NCBI GenBank assembly: GCA_033782935.1
Contig: JAWQEG010000003.1
Span: 570,501 to 634,500, forward strand
Direction: 5' to 3'
DNA from: Petrolisthes cinctipes
Lineage: Eukaryota; Arthropoda; Malacostraca; Decapoda; Porcellanidae
DNA: 64,000 bases
Below are positions 9,851-20,840 of the stretch, piece after piece. Position numbers and translations under genes: made by a program. The notes beneath the pieces were generated by a model. The model made no database searches, had not been told where the DNA came from, and worked only from the letters and a program-made list of their open reading frames with translations. How positions within the stretch are numbered: the first letter of the stretch is position 1; every line of letters starts with the position of its first letter.

Positions 9851-10150
9851 ATTGAGTTATTTGCTTTATTATGTCGGCGATTACGCAATATTTCCATGCA
9901 AGCTCATAATTTGTTTTGTTATGTCGGCAATCACGCATTATATTCATGCAAGCTCATAATTTGTTTTGTTATGTTGGCGATCATGCATTATATTCATGCA
10001 AGCTCATAATTTGTTTTGTTATGATGGCGATCATGCATTATATTCATGCAAGCTCATAATTTGTTTTGTTATGTCGGCGATCATGCATTATATTCATGCA
10101 AGCTCATAATTTGTTTTGTTATGTCGGCGATCACGCATTATATCCATGCA
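9851..10150. repeat. 50-bp tandem repeat, six copies
   Basis: Units begin AGCTCATAATTTGTTTTGTT and continue ATGTCGGCGATCACGCATTA. Copies start at 9851 (degenerate), 9901, 9951, 10001, 10051 and 10101. Copies 2-6 differ at only a few positions. The period is not a multiple of three, so the array does not encode a protein repeat. It lies inside the Gypsy internal region. Confidence 0.95.
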
Positions 10151-10199
10151 AGCCTGTAGATCGTTTTGTACATCATGATGACATTGTTGAAATGCAACT

Positions 10200-13100
10200 C
10201 ACTGTCGTTCAGTGTAGTTGTCCACGTTGTAACATGGATTCCGTGTGGCAATTTTATATCATATGAAAGACGTATCCATACGCCATATAGTATTTCATGT
10301 GGAGTTTTTTCCTTTATTTCCGTATTTTCGAGTGTTTATTGACCGTCATATCGATGCAGTCTTCCCATGTGGAGGGATTTTCCTTGTTTTTTGTGCCACG
10401 AAGTACTTCTAGTATTTTACGGTGCTGCCGTTTTGTTAACCCATTAAATGCTGGGAGATATGGTAATACAAACGTTTGCTTAATGTCGTAGAAATCAGAT
10501 ACCTTTTATAATATCGAGACATGTATATGGTCATATAAAGTTGGTTTTTATATATATGTGCACTTACCTTTGCGGTTTTTATCATAGTGTTGCCGCCACC
10601 AAATATCTAGAAAATGGTTAACCATTGGTAATACCTTATTTGCGTCGTGATTCGGAATTGGTAAGGAAAGTAGATCTATTCCTACTACGTCCCATGATTC
10701 GTCCAGGATTAGGGATTCCCGTCATGGAACAGGTCCAAATCTAGGCCTTTATTTGCATTGCATGCTTCGCACTGAGCGATATATGTGTTTCATCATCTAC
10801 CCTTAGTTTATGCTAATGGTGTATTGTAAGGAGAGTGGTCAGGTACCTATCTCTCCCAGGATGCCTTGCTGCTGTATTATGATATAAGGGTAATTAATAC
10901 TGAGGGAATCATTATTTGTTGTATCACTATTTGATTGTTTTTTCGTCACGTTTCCTAAGTTTTCTATAAATAATATCATCATGAAGGGAAAATATATTTA
11001 AGTGACTGGGTAATTTTGGGCCATTATTTTCATCCTCAGTTTTTAATGAATATTTTATTACATTCATCATAGAATTGTTTGCTAATGTTTACGAACCGCA
11101 TTAAGGTCAAAGTCCATGGGTGTCCTCGGAACTAAAAGGACAAGATGACTGTTTAAGGGATCTACTACTTTATTTAATCGTCCTAAAAGATAGTTAATAT
11201 CAATATGTGGGAGAAATTCCTGAATTGTTAGACATTATCTGGCTAATTTTCCCGTTAGGGTTTGAGGTTATAGTAAGCCACGGATCGTTTGATAATTTGC
11301 GAAAACATGTAAAGGATAGCCTAATATGATTTCTCTAAAAGTAAGAAGTGCCCATAATATTGCTTTAAGTTTTCTGTTTTGTTACAGTGTAACGAGTTAT
11401 CTGCGTACTTAATATTCTTTAAGCATAAGTACATACCTGACATAGTCCCATAGCTATCTCTTACATAAGTACAGCGCCGTAGCCTACTGAAGAAGCATCT
11501 GTACACTTGATAAAAGACAATGAATATTTGGAAACGTAAGAATTGAAGCTTACATTAATTAACCTTTAATAATTCAAAGCTTAGCTGTTTTTCTGGCATC
11601 CATACAAAATTTGTATTTTTTTCGAGGGGTTTATTTAGGTGTTTAGTTACTTGGGAAAATACTTTACAAAGATTCTATATAAGAACATAAGACCAAGAAT
11701 GATTTTATGTTAGTAACATTTATTTAGATTAGTGAATACTCTCATTGCTCGTATTTTAACAGATTGTGTATGGAGCACAGGGGCGGTTAAATGGATAACC
11801 TAAAAATGATAAGTTCCTGGTAAGAAAATGAGATATAGACATTTAAAGTTTGAGGCCTACCTAATGTAATCTCTGTATAACCGTCTTTATAGTTACTTAG
11901 TATGAAAATAATCAAATCGTTGAGATTAGCGATGACTACGTTATTAATAAAACCAATACGAAAATTGATCATATGCTGAAATGTGGATGAAGCATCACAT
12001 AAACCAAATGGTCTACGAATGTATTCATAATAACCATGGGAAGTATTAAATGTTGTAATGGGTTGAATTTTATCATCTAATGTTACTTGCCAGTTTCCAC
12101 TGACCAAGTTTAATGTGGAGAATATCATAGGTTTTGTTTCACCAATGTTAGACAAAACATCTTAAAGGAGGGAGGGAATATTTATTTTTAAGTGTAGCAT
12201 TATTTAATTTTCTGCAATCAATGACTGGCCTAAAATCACCATTATTTGTTTCTTGAAACCAAAAACATTGGGCTGTTAAAATGGGAGTTAGAATTCTTAA
12301 TAATGACTTCATCCATCATTTCATTTAATATTTCGTTTACAACTTTCTGTGTACTATGCGGTACGGTAGTCTATATGCTCGAGTAAATGGGTTAAGGAGA
12401 TGTTAGAGTAATGGTATATTTTTCCTAATAATTCACAGGTAGGGCAATCGCATTTCAATATGTGGCTATCTATTTATATCCTTCGGTAAGAACCGATACA
12501 ATATTTCCTTGTGGTATTGGTCTAACTTCCCTCTGTACAGATCACATAGAGATGTTCCTTTCTTTACATGAATAATGGTAAATGGTTTATTAATATCAGT
12601 GACATTTTCACTGTTTACATTATTTAAGTAAATTAATCCCTGGTTATATAATATTTTACTAGTTCTATTAAGGATAGAACGGTAGTGTGTGGCTGTACAT
12701 GAGATGGAAGATGTACCTTCAATTTATGGACGAAATTTGGAGTTAATATAATATTATATGCAGCAATGGCCTTTATGATAATGGGGTTATTTCCTCCATT
12801 TTCAATACGTATAGGGTTAACATTACCTGGACTTATATATTTTGGCCTGGACAATCCTGTATTGGAATACATTAATTCCTAAAATGTATTATTTTATGTT
12901 TAGGGTTTATTATTATGGTTTGTTTAATAAGGTATGATAAACCTAGTTTATAATTTCGTATTATATAAAATTCATTATGAATATGGTTAGTTCCCTTGGC
13001 TAACCGTACAGGAAGGGTTAGTTTCCCTAAGACCTGTAATTTATTGCCTGTCATGGTTGACAATTCTATGTCACCTGTTCAATCTTGGTTTATAATTGCC

Positions 13101-13270
13101 GCTGGGGACCTAATTTGCTCAATTTGTTAAAGGAATTATCCGATAACAAGGAAACTGCGGCGCCTGTGTCTATCATTAAGTGGGTGTTACTATGTGATAC
13201 TAGGACAGGGAATTATAGTATATTATTGGTAAATGCGACGACAGGGCCTACAGTTATATTTTCGGGACGT
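10200..13270 (-). pseudogene. Gypsy pol remnant: protease, RT, RNase H, integrase
   Basis: Reading down the minus strand: an aspartic protease core HLMIDTGAAVSLLSD (about 13185-13140). Next RT palm motifs FSTLNLVSGNWQVTLDD and IRRPFGLCDASSTFQHMIN, with the catalytic box reading VIANLNDLIIF at about 11930, where Y-x-D-D is expected. RNase H TDASSVGYGAVL follows (about 11500-11465), then an integrase core W-D-V-V-G-I-D-L-L-S-L-P with VNHFLDIW (about 10700-10620). Stops and frame changes separate every domain. The missing catalytic aspartate pattern in RT means it cannot be active. Confidence 0.82.
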
Positions 13271-13271
13271 T

Positions 13272-13997
13272 TTAATATTGTGGTTGTCTCGTTTCATACA
13301 TAATGTTTCGATTGTGCCAGTCCCGTTTCATTCTGTTAAGGATCATGCATTCATCTAAGGAATGCAACTTTGACTCATGTAAATGACTGTATTTATGATT
13401 ACTTTCGTTACAGTGTTTGCAACGTTTTCCCTGTGATTCCCCTTGAGTAGGTGTGGCATCAAAATTAAAAATCTTCGTACCCTTGGATTGAGTAATCTGT
13501 AATTCACGATGTATGATACGAGATTCCTTCGAATTTAAAGCTAGAGACCCTGATAGTGCAAGTGCTTTTGCTGGTTCACTTGTAGTTATGTTGTCTGCCT
13601 TAGTTTTAATTATTCTCTGAACCCATGATAATGAATTATGTAGTTTACCATCCCCAAAAACATCAATAAGTGACTGTCTGAATGTAGCATATGATGTTAA
13701 ATTCTTTAGATCAGAAAAAACACTTGTAGTTAATATATAACTGGCTGGACTATGTGGTGCAATATGCTCTCTCACGAATCTTATCTTATGTGCGTCCTGC
13801 TCTATATTCGCTTTGTAAAACACATCCTCCAAATGACGCAAGAAGAGATGAATCCCATATCGTGGATTATCTCCCGTATAGTACTTTGAATAATTGTGGG
13901 TGGGTAAAATTCTCATTGCTTGCATAGTAGAGTCAGTGGGGTTAGAAGAAGTTGTTAGAAGAGCAGAGACAGTCGGAGATTGTGGAGGAGTGGCCAT
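13272..13997 (-). CDS. Gypsy Gag protein, 241 aa, intact
   Basis: The ATG at 13997 lies about 850 bp downstream of the primer-binding site. The frame has no stop until 13272. It has a low-complexity N-terminus (TPPQSPTVSALLTT), a capsid-like middle (YGIHLFLRHLEDVFYKANI, FRQSLIDVFGDGKL) and a Cys/His cluster near the C-terminus, CKHCNESNHKYSHLHESKLH then C, that could be a nucleic-acid-binding knuckle of unusual spacing. The contrast with the ruined pol downstream is striking. Gag would form the particle around element RNA in the cytoplasm. Confidence 0.7.
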   Translation of the reverse strand: MATPPQSPTVSALLTTSSNPTDSTMQAMRILPTHNYSKYYTGDNPRYGIHLFLRHLEDVFYKANIEQDAHKIRFVREHIAPHSPASYILTTSVFSDLKNLTSYATFRQSLIDVFGDGKLHNSLSWVQRIIKTKADNITTSEPAKALALSGSLALNSKESRIIHRELQITQSKGTKIFNFDATPTQGESQGKRCKHCNESNHKYSHLHESKLHSLDECMILNRMKRDWHNRNIMYETRQPQY

Positions 13998-14832
13998 TGT
14001 TGGAGAAAATACAGGTTAATATAGTATACCAGATAGAGGCTTTAATGGGGGTAAGGTTTGGAGAAAGAAAGGAATGTACTCGAATGTGTTGGAACCACAA
14101 ACGAAACTTAGGGAGGTAGAGAAATCTAGCTTGGAGGCTAGTAAATCATTATCAGGGATTAATGGGGGATTATATCATTACTTTTGTTTTAATGTGGCAC
14201 TTGTTTTCTGTTGTCTGGGCTGTTATTGAGGAACCTATCTTCTAACAGGTTCGTGGACAAGTGAAAAATAATGTAATGTAACATGTAATGTGTACCTACT
14301 TTAGTTGACTGTAGTTGCAACGACGATGACGACGAGTGGAAGTTTTGTTGGGGCGTTGCCTGACGAGGCGACGATGTGGTGAAGGGGCGACGACCGTGAA
14401 GTGACGAAGCGATGATAAGTTAGCTCGCACACTAACACACTAACAGTCATAATTGGAGTGAAGATGATGAACGTTGACTTGCCTTTTACGAGAGAATTTA
14501 CGTATAAGGAGGCGTCAGCGTGGAGGTGATGGAGTGATGGCGTTGTCCTTACGAAAGCATTTACGTAACAGGATCGCCGTAGTGATGAAGTGATGATTGT
14601 TTGTTGTGAAGTAGATGAGGTTCTCTGTAGGTCAGTTGCAGTTATGTTGAAGCAGGTGTTTCTTGTAGGTGAAGAATTTGTGATTTATCTCCCTCGTTAG
14701 AGGTCGTAAGATTACCCACTGAAGAAATTAATTGAGAGAATTTACAAGCAGATTCCTTCAACTTGTCCTTGAACTATGTTAGTCACTGTACTCCCGTGAA
14801 GTCTTTACCTTGCAAGTTGCTCTGTTGCAAAA

Positions 14833-14850
14833 ACACCGCTGCCACCAAAA
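14833..14850 (-). promoter_or_regulatory. Gypsy primer-binding site
   Basis: Directly inside the 5' LTR (right copy). On the minus strand the sequence after the LTR end is TTTTGGTGGCAGCGGTGT. A TGG start and this position fit a tRNA primer-binding site. I do not assign the tRNA. Confidence 0.7.
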
Positions 14851-15474
14851 TGTACCAGTCCTCTAAGGCTTTAACTCGTTCAGGATCTGATACAGTACCT
14901 TAGTCCGGAGTTGTAGTCGTAGTAGTTGTTGTTGTTGTTGTGGTTGTTGTGGTATTAGGTAGCGAGCTCGGCGTTGTGGTGTTCTTAGGTAAAGTGACTG
15001 CACAAGTTTCTTTAGGCTTAATTTATTTATACATACTTATCTCTATACAGGGAATTATATTTGATGCCTTGTCTGATATGCCTGTGTCTCTCTCTTATGG
15101 AGACAGTTATAGCCCTGGGAGTCAGTTTAGGAAATCCTACATATTAGTTCAACTTCACTGCTTATATACATTCTCTATTGGAAGATGCCAAGTCTATTCA
15201 GATATTATTATTATTATTATCTTCTTGAAAAGGGGTGGAGTTCTTGTCTAAGCTCCACCCAATTCTTCTCTCTCTCTCTTTCTACTTTCTCTCCCTCTCT
15301 CTCTCTCTCTCCTCCTTTCTCTCCCTCTCTCTCTTGAGTTTAGAGATGACAGTGAGAAATTGGAGGTAAGGAGGTTGGCCCTCTTGTGTTTGTTATTGTC
15401 AGAAGGTGTTCTGGTTTATGTTGCTTCAAGTGGGGAAGCTGTGTGTTACCCTCCTAGCTATACTGTACTGTACA
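14851..15474 (-). repeat. Gypsy element 5' LTR (right)
   Basis: 624 bp, apparently identical to the left LTR apart from extra CT units. It lies next to the primer-binding site and would hold the minus-strand promoter. The ACGT target duplication follows at 15475-15478. Confidence 0.93.
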
Positions 15475-15527
15475 ACGTGTTGGTATTGTGGTGCTGTGTA
15501 ACTTAACATTGATATAATAATAGAAGT

Positions 15528-15923
15528 ATGAGTTCAAGAGATAGAGGAGCAATGAAAAAGGAGTGCAAGGGATGTGGATTTATGGGAAGATTAAATGAGG
15601 AAAAGTGCACGAGCTGTGATGAAGGTGAGAAGAAGAAACCACGACCATCATATCGACGGGAGTCCCGGTGTAGCAGTAGCAAGTGGAACCCATCTGGAAC
15701 CCATCAACTGTGCATGCGTGGGGGTTTGAAGGTGCCAGGCGCACGAGTCACGATGGCAAGAGAGCAGGGTTGCCAATTTAGCAAATCTGTACACTTCTTT
15801 GAAGATAACAACAGAATCATTGGAAAAGCTTTGTTTGAGCTAGATAGCCAAGAAGAGACAGAAAAGATAAAAGAAATATTGTATAATATTTGGATAATGG
15901 GAGAAAACAAAGAGGAAAACTAG
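15528..15923 (+). CDS. Unknown 131-aa Cys-containing, basic-N-terminus protein
   Basis: ATG at 15528 in AAGTATGAG context. The N-terminal region has two C-x2-C pairs, CKGCGFMGRLNEEKCTSC, spaced like a small zinc ribbon. A basic KKKPRPSYRRESR stretch follows, then a C-terminal half rich in E/K (ELDSQEETEKIKEILYNIW) likely to be helical. I recognise no family. It starts about 50 bp beyond the Gypsy insertion. With the Gypsy removed, it and SANT gene 1 (ATG 6752) would be divergent neighbours about 140 bp apart, suggesting a shared promoter or a two-gene transposon. Confidence 0.45.
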   Translation: MSSRDRGAMKKECKGCGFMGRLNEEKCTSCDEGEKKKPRPSYRRESRCSSSKWNPSGTHQLCMRGGLKVPGARVTMAREQGCQFSKSVHFFEDNNRIIGKALFELDSQEETEKIKEILYNIWIMGENKEEN

Positions 15924-17076
15924 ATTCAGGCAACACAAAGAAGAAAAAGAGGACGAGAAGGGGACCGTTGAAAAGGGTATCCCCCCAAAAGCAGTGATTG
16001 TTACACTGATACACTCGCTCCTGCAAACAACATGAACATGCTGATGGAATCATCAAAGCTGAGAAGAAGCATATTATGGAGGCGTTCATAATCTTTTAAG
16101 TGGAATGAAGCAGGCAAGTTATATTATAATATATTATACATTAGGTATCTGTTTGGGGAGCAACCTATCAACAGTTTTATGAAATTGACAAACATCTAAG
16201 GTTAAACCCAATCAGTGTTTGCACTGTTGGATAATCTTTGGAAGCGTTCCTCCTAACGAAATTTAATGAAAATCAGTAATCATATAGTTAACATAGTGTA
16301 CAATACCTTTATGAAGGTTTCAGTTGTCGGTCGCATCTGGTTTCGTCACAATATGCAAGTTCATGTATTCACACTCTGATTTTTTCCAAAGTCCAAAATG
16401 TCAATAAACAATATGGTTGAACCCATATGGTAGTCACCATATTCTCATAAAACATAACAAAGTAAAAATCCGTCATTTAAACACTATATTACATACCGAG
16501 GTTACACAACTGTAGGTTATATTTCGTTCGTGAGTTGCTTTCTCTCACCACGAGATTTTGCACACAATTTACCCTAAATATTCCCCAGAATTACCTCACG
16601 TCATATGAAAGGTTGAAAAACTACTCTTATGATGGCCTTCAGTGTTGTCAGGTCTGCTTGACAAATTTCCCTCACTTCAACATCAGAATTTCCCTTTTTA
16701 CCTCAATTTTTCCCTGTTTACTCTTAAACACTGACGGGTTTTTTTGGTATTTCGTCTGGTTGAAATTTCCCTGATTACTCTTGAACAATCTTTATATTTC
16801 CATGTGTGCACTTCAATATTCCATAAAACAGAGACATTTCCCTGCACCTGTCAACACTGATGGCCTTATCTCTCAACAATAGTGCATTCTGGGTAGGCAG
16901 GTGCAATGTCATACTTACCTTTCTGTATTTTTAATACTCAAACCATTATTCCTATGTATTATAATCACAATAGCATTATTCTATAGGATTTTTACATTAT
17001 TTTTTTTCATCATACTCATTATTCCCTTTATTCCTACTTATTATTTATTTCAATGTTTTACGACATGAAAACTGTA
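15924..17076. other. No gene recognised
   Basis: AT-rich sequence with only short frames. 16640-16870 contains repeated TTTCCCT/ATTTCCC motifs reminiscent of part of the MITE at 1451-1754 (CATTTCC, TTTGCCC), but no clear boundaries. Nothing else supported. Confidence 0.4.
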
Positions 17077-20000
17077 CAGCCTGTTGAATAAATTCGCGGA
17101 GTGTCTGAGACAGCTACAAGTGTCTGGTAACACTGCACAGTAAAAAGACGTGTACTACGTGCGTTTTATAATATCTAAGTTCATGAGTACACAAAAATCT
17201 CTCTAACATACTGCAGTAAGATACAATTAGGACAGACTGGTAGACAAGGATGAGAATTTAAAGTAACACTGTCGTTGTACTGAGAAAAGTAATAAAATAA
17301 AAAGTCAAATCGCCTATCGCAGTTGTCGTACTGTGATGGATGCCGAATGTTTAAATATTCATGGAATTAAAGAGTAAACATTATACTAACCATTTCAGTT
17401 GTTATAATTTAGATATAATTGCATTATTATTTGCTTCATTATAAAACAAATAAAAGAAGGTGCCTGGGGATCGAAGGGTCACCAAACCCTTATTGCACTC
17501 CCCTATGGGGAGAGATGGAGAGAGGCGAAAGGGTATACTGTTATAAGGCAGAGAGAAACATGGAAACGGTTGAATTCTGTTTTTTTTTTAATTTAATGCG
17601 AGTAATTGAAGGAGTAGAGCAGATATTAATGTGATTGTGCTACGATAAACTGGTTAAGAAGACCAGTTATATATCATCATCATGACCACAGTGTTAAATA
17701 TCAGTGGTAATCTTATCGACTAATATTGACGGATATCGACGTATATTAGGTAACAGGAACGGACTTATCATTCATAAGCATTTTTCTAATCGTCATACGT
17801 AAACTCACTTTCATGACCTGACCGCTAACACAAACACATCATCGGTCTGTCGGTCATTGCTTCGGTTTCAAATCATTGTTAAAACAGTGTTGTCCATATC
17901 AACTTCGAAACAGAGGTATGAAGATAGTTGATCTCCATGGTTTGGCGACAGTGTAATCGAGATTCCACAGAGTTAACAGCAGGAGGAAGTAGGCCTATAT
18001 CAGAGCTCCAGATGGATAGACTGCACGATAGACTGCACGGCCTGAAGGAAGGTGGAATGTCCGCCGCTAATATAGCAGTGGAACTTGGAGTTGCTGAGAG
18101 TACTGTTCACAAGTGGTGGAGGAGATGGCTCGAGGAGGGGAATCTGCGAGATCATCCAAGGTCCGGTGCACCCAAAAACACCACAGCTGAGGAAGATCAA
18201 CGCTTCCTCGCAGCGGTTGAGGAGAATCCCCAGACGAATGCAGTAGCTCTCCGGGACAACCTGCAACTCCAGATTTCAGCCTATACTGTAAGGAACAGAC
18301 TTCACGCAGCTGGTTTGCATCACAGTACTCCTGCGAAGAAGGAAAAACTAACTGAACGGCACCGATTGGACAGGCTTCGCTTCGCTCAGCGCTATGTTGA
18401 TGAAGATATGCAGTTTTGGGGACGGGTTATCTTCACGGACGAGAAAACCTTCTCGTCCAGCACACATGGAAGGCAACATTGCTGGCGGCCAAATGGGACC
18501 AGATACCAAGCTCGGAACATCTACGAAGTCGCTAGAAGCGGTCACGTCACCTGCAACATCTGGGGATGGCTTCATTTGTATGGGATAGGGGAACTGGCCA
18601 AAATTGAAGGGCGATTCACCGCTGAGAATTATCTTGAGATACTTGAAGACGTGATGCTTCCTTCAGTTCGTGCAATGGCTCTACCCTACCCAGAAAGAAT
18701 AGTGTTTGTGCAGGTAAGAGAAACAAATGCAGCTTGACTATCCCTCCCACCGTCAGCATTATCCTTGATGTTTGCTCATATATACTCATTATTCTATTTC
18801 GCCTACTATATCTCCAATATGTTATTGCTCCTCATTTTTCATTCATTGCACAAGATCACATTACCGGTATGTCTCCACATACAGTATAAAGTATATATAT
18901 TATACTGCTTATCTCCCGGAACTTTACAGTAAGAGTTAAATTAATTAATCAACTGTCGTCAGTATCTAGAGGAAATAATAATTTTTCTGTATTTTATTAT
19001 TATGTTATTATTATGTTCTGGATTTTAATATTACGTTTCTTTTTCCATGTTTTATTAGGACAGGTGCCCAGTCCACACAGCAGGTATCGTTCGCCGATGG
19101 TTTGCTGATCATCCATCTATCGAGTTACTGGACTGGCCGTCGAAAGGCTGCGACATGAATCCCATTGAAAATTGCTGGGGCCTGATGGTGAACGCATGGG
19201 AACAGGGCCAGGAGAGGACTAGGGATCAAGTAATGCAGCATGTCTTGCAAGAATGGGAAGTGCTTCGCAGAAATCAAGCGACCATTTATAACTTGGTGTC
19301 ATCAATGCCTAAGAGACTGCAGGAAGTTATTGATGCTGAAGGGGGATGGTCAAGTTATTAGGGTTTTCCTTTATATTATGTGTTGTTGTTATGTGTTATT
19401 ATGTGTTGTTGTTATCAAATAGTGTACTGGAGATTATTTTGTTATATACCCTATCCTTTTAACGTAAAGGATGTTAAAAATATGAAAAGGTTACTGAAGT
19501 TTATTTTGTTATATATCCTTTACAAATAAGGCAGACCTTAAACACATGAAAACATAGCGAAAGGAAACATAGTGCTAGTCAAAAATAAAGAATTTAAGTG
19601 ACAAAGTAATATGGAACATGGATTACCAGTCACTTTCAGGACACAAAGAGGTAGCTGACGATATAGAGATTTGCAGTCATGCGCACCATCTTGACGTATA
19701 AAAACGAGTAAAAGATAACCGCACTACCTAGTAACTAAAAATATCTTGATTGTCTGGAATTGATGAATGTCATCACTCACTCCTCTCACTCCCATATCAT
19801 TTTCTCTTGCATTACCTGACGAGAGACGAACTCTATCTAACTTCTCTCATCACAGCTCTCCTCCGTTCCACATTATGAGTTGTCAAGCAGAATCAAGGCA
19901 CCATCAGTCGACGAAAAATGAAAATCAATGAAGCTTCTTACAAGCACGGCAGATCAGCCTAATCAAAGTAGAGCATTGTTTTGTATTATATTTGTAAGCA

Positions 20001-20254
20001 GAATAAAACCCAACAATATGATAAACAATATATCATCAATAATGATAGCAAAAATAGTAATGAAATAACACACCAAGTAATTTCTCTTCCTGCACCTTAC
20101 GCGTGTGCGAGCTCTATTTAGTGAAGCACCTCATAGCATGGTTGGCAGCAGCTACATTTTTTTGTACGTCTGGCAGTGACGTTATCCCACAGTTACCAGA
20201 TCTGTACTATTACTCTACACCTTTTGAGTCTCCGCGAATTTATTCAACAGGCTG
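17077..20254 (+). mobile_element. Complete Tc1/mariner-like transposon, 3178 bp
   Basis: The terminal inverted repeats match exactly for 25 bp: CAGCCTGTTGAATAAATTCG then CGGAG on the left, and the complement at the right end. Partial similarity continues inside (CTGGTAAC..). The TA target duplications lie at 17075-17076 and 20255-20256. The transposase gene is spliced and looks intact. At 3.2 kb the element is long for Tc1/mariner because of about 850 bp of 5' and 890 bp of 3' non-coding sequence plus a 345-bp intron. Confidence 0.95.
17937..19361 (+). CDS. Tc1/mariner-like transposase, DD35E, two exons (17937-18713, 19059-19361)
   Basis: The intron 18714-19058 has GTAAGAG and TTTATTAG ends and is phase 0; the spliced product is about 359 aa from the first ATG (the frame is open a little upstream). 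The N-terminal helix-turn-helix contains MSAANIAVELGVAESTVHKW, followed by a basic linker (HPRSGAPKNTT) and a second HTH. Catalytic acidic residues are D in IFTDEKTF, D in VFVQ/DRCPVHTAG (just after the splice) and E in DMNPIENCWG, with 35 residues between the last two. The C-terminus ends EVIDAEGGWSSY. No stop or frameshift is visible, so it may be active. It binds the element ends and cuts and pastes at TA. Confidence 0.92.
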
Positions 20255-20318
20255 TACATGTAAGGCCACCTCAGCATAGGTGAACAAGGAAGCCGGCTCA
20301 TTGTAACCTCTTGCAATC

Positions 20319-20498
20319 ATGGTGTCTGTCAGCTCTACCTTCTCGAGTGTTACTACTACCCCTAGTAGGTGTTCAGCCTGTGATATGGGCCTTCTTGAAT
20401 TTCACCATCTGTATGTTTCTGACTCCAGGACCCTATTTGAATTATGCGTGCACCACAAACTTATTTTAGATAAGAAAAACTGTGACAATTGTGAATAA
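20319..20498 (+). CDS. Unknown 59-aa Cys/His-rich ORF
   Basis: ATG at 20319 and stop at 20496-20498. MVSVSSTFSSVTTTP is followed by RCSACDMGLLEFHHLYVSD and FELCVHHKLILDKKNCDNCE. Its C-x2-C, C-x2-H and C-x2-C pattern could bind one or two zinc ions. It begins 65 bp beyond the right end of the Tc1-like element, in unrelated flanking DNA. No family recognised. It could be a first exon, since the C-terminal end is abrupt. Confidence 0.35.
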   Translation: MVSVSSTFSSVTTTPSRCSACDMGLLEFHHLYVSDSRTLFELCVHHKLILDKKNCDNCE

Positions 20499-20718
20499 GA
20501 CACTACTTTGAACAACGGAAAAAATTTGTGAAAATGTCAGAAATACGTCTCCAAGCAGAAAAAAAGAGCAAAGTTCTCCACTATTCTTACCTATGCATCC
20601 ACCAACTTTCATCTCAGTTAGCATTCAGTATAAACTATTTGTGTATTTTTTGGGAGAGGGGATAATCTTGATATGTTAAGATTTTATGTTATTTTTGGTT
20701 TCGGAAATGCACACTAAA

Positions 20719-20840
20719 GAAGGATATTAAGGTTAGCCCCAAAGGATGTCAAGGTTAGGGCCGAAGGATATCAAGGTTAGGGCTGAAGGATATCATGGTT
20801 AGGGCCGAAGGATATCAAGGTTAGGGCCGAAGGACACCTC
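20719..20840. repeat. 22-bp tandem repeat, about five copies
   Basis: Unit GAAGGATATCAAGGTTAGGGCC, with single-base variants in each copy. Adjacent sequence (TAGGTTAGGTTGGGTCAGG) is telomere-like but degenerate and short. Confidence 0.9.

Larger units (their letters stand above)
6844..15474 (-). mobile_element. Ty3/Gypsy LTR retrotransposon, 8.6 kb
   Basis: Two direct LTRs (6844-7464 and 14851-15474), TG..CA ends, and a 4-bp target duplication ACGT at 6840-6843 and 15475-15478. A primer-binding site lies just inside the right LTR, so transcription runs on the minus strand. gag, protease, RT, RNase H and integrase remnants follow in the Ty3/Gypsy order (integrase after RNase H). By eye the LTRs differ only by a few bases in a CT microsatellite, yet pol has many stops and frame changes while gag is open. 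Removing the element rejoins ..CAACACGTGTTGG.., the spacer between SANT gene 1 and the ORF at 15528. Confidence 0.92.

Noticed and set aside
9851..10150. CRISPR-like array
   Set aside because: Six direct 50-bp units without variable spacers, in a eukaryotic retrotransposon. It is a simple tandem repeat.
17928..17936. Start of the Tc1-like transposase at 17928
   Set aside because: The codon there is TTG. The first in-frame ATG is at 17937, although an earlier start through a 5' exon remains possible.
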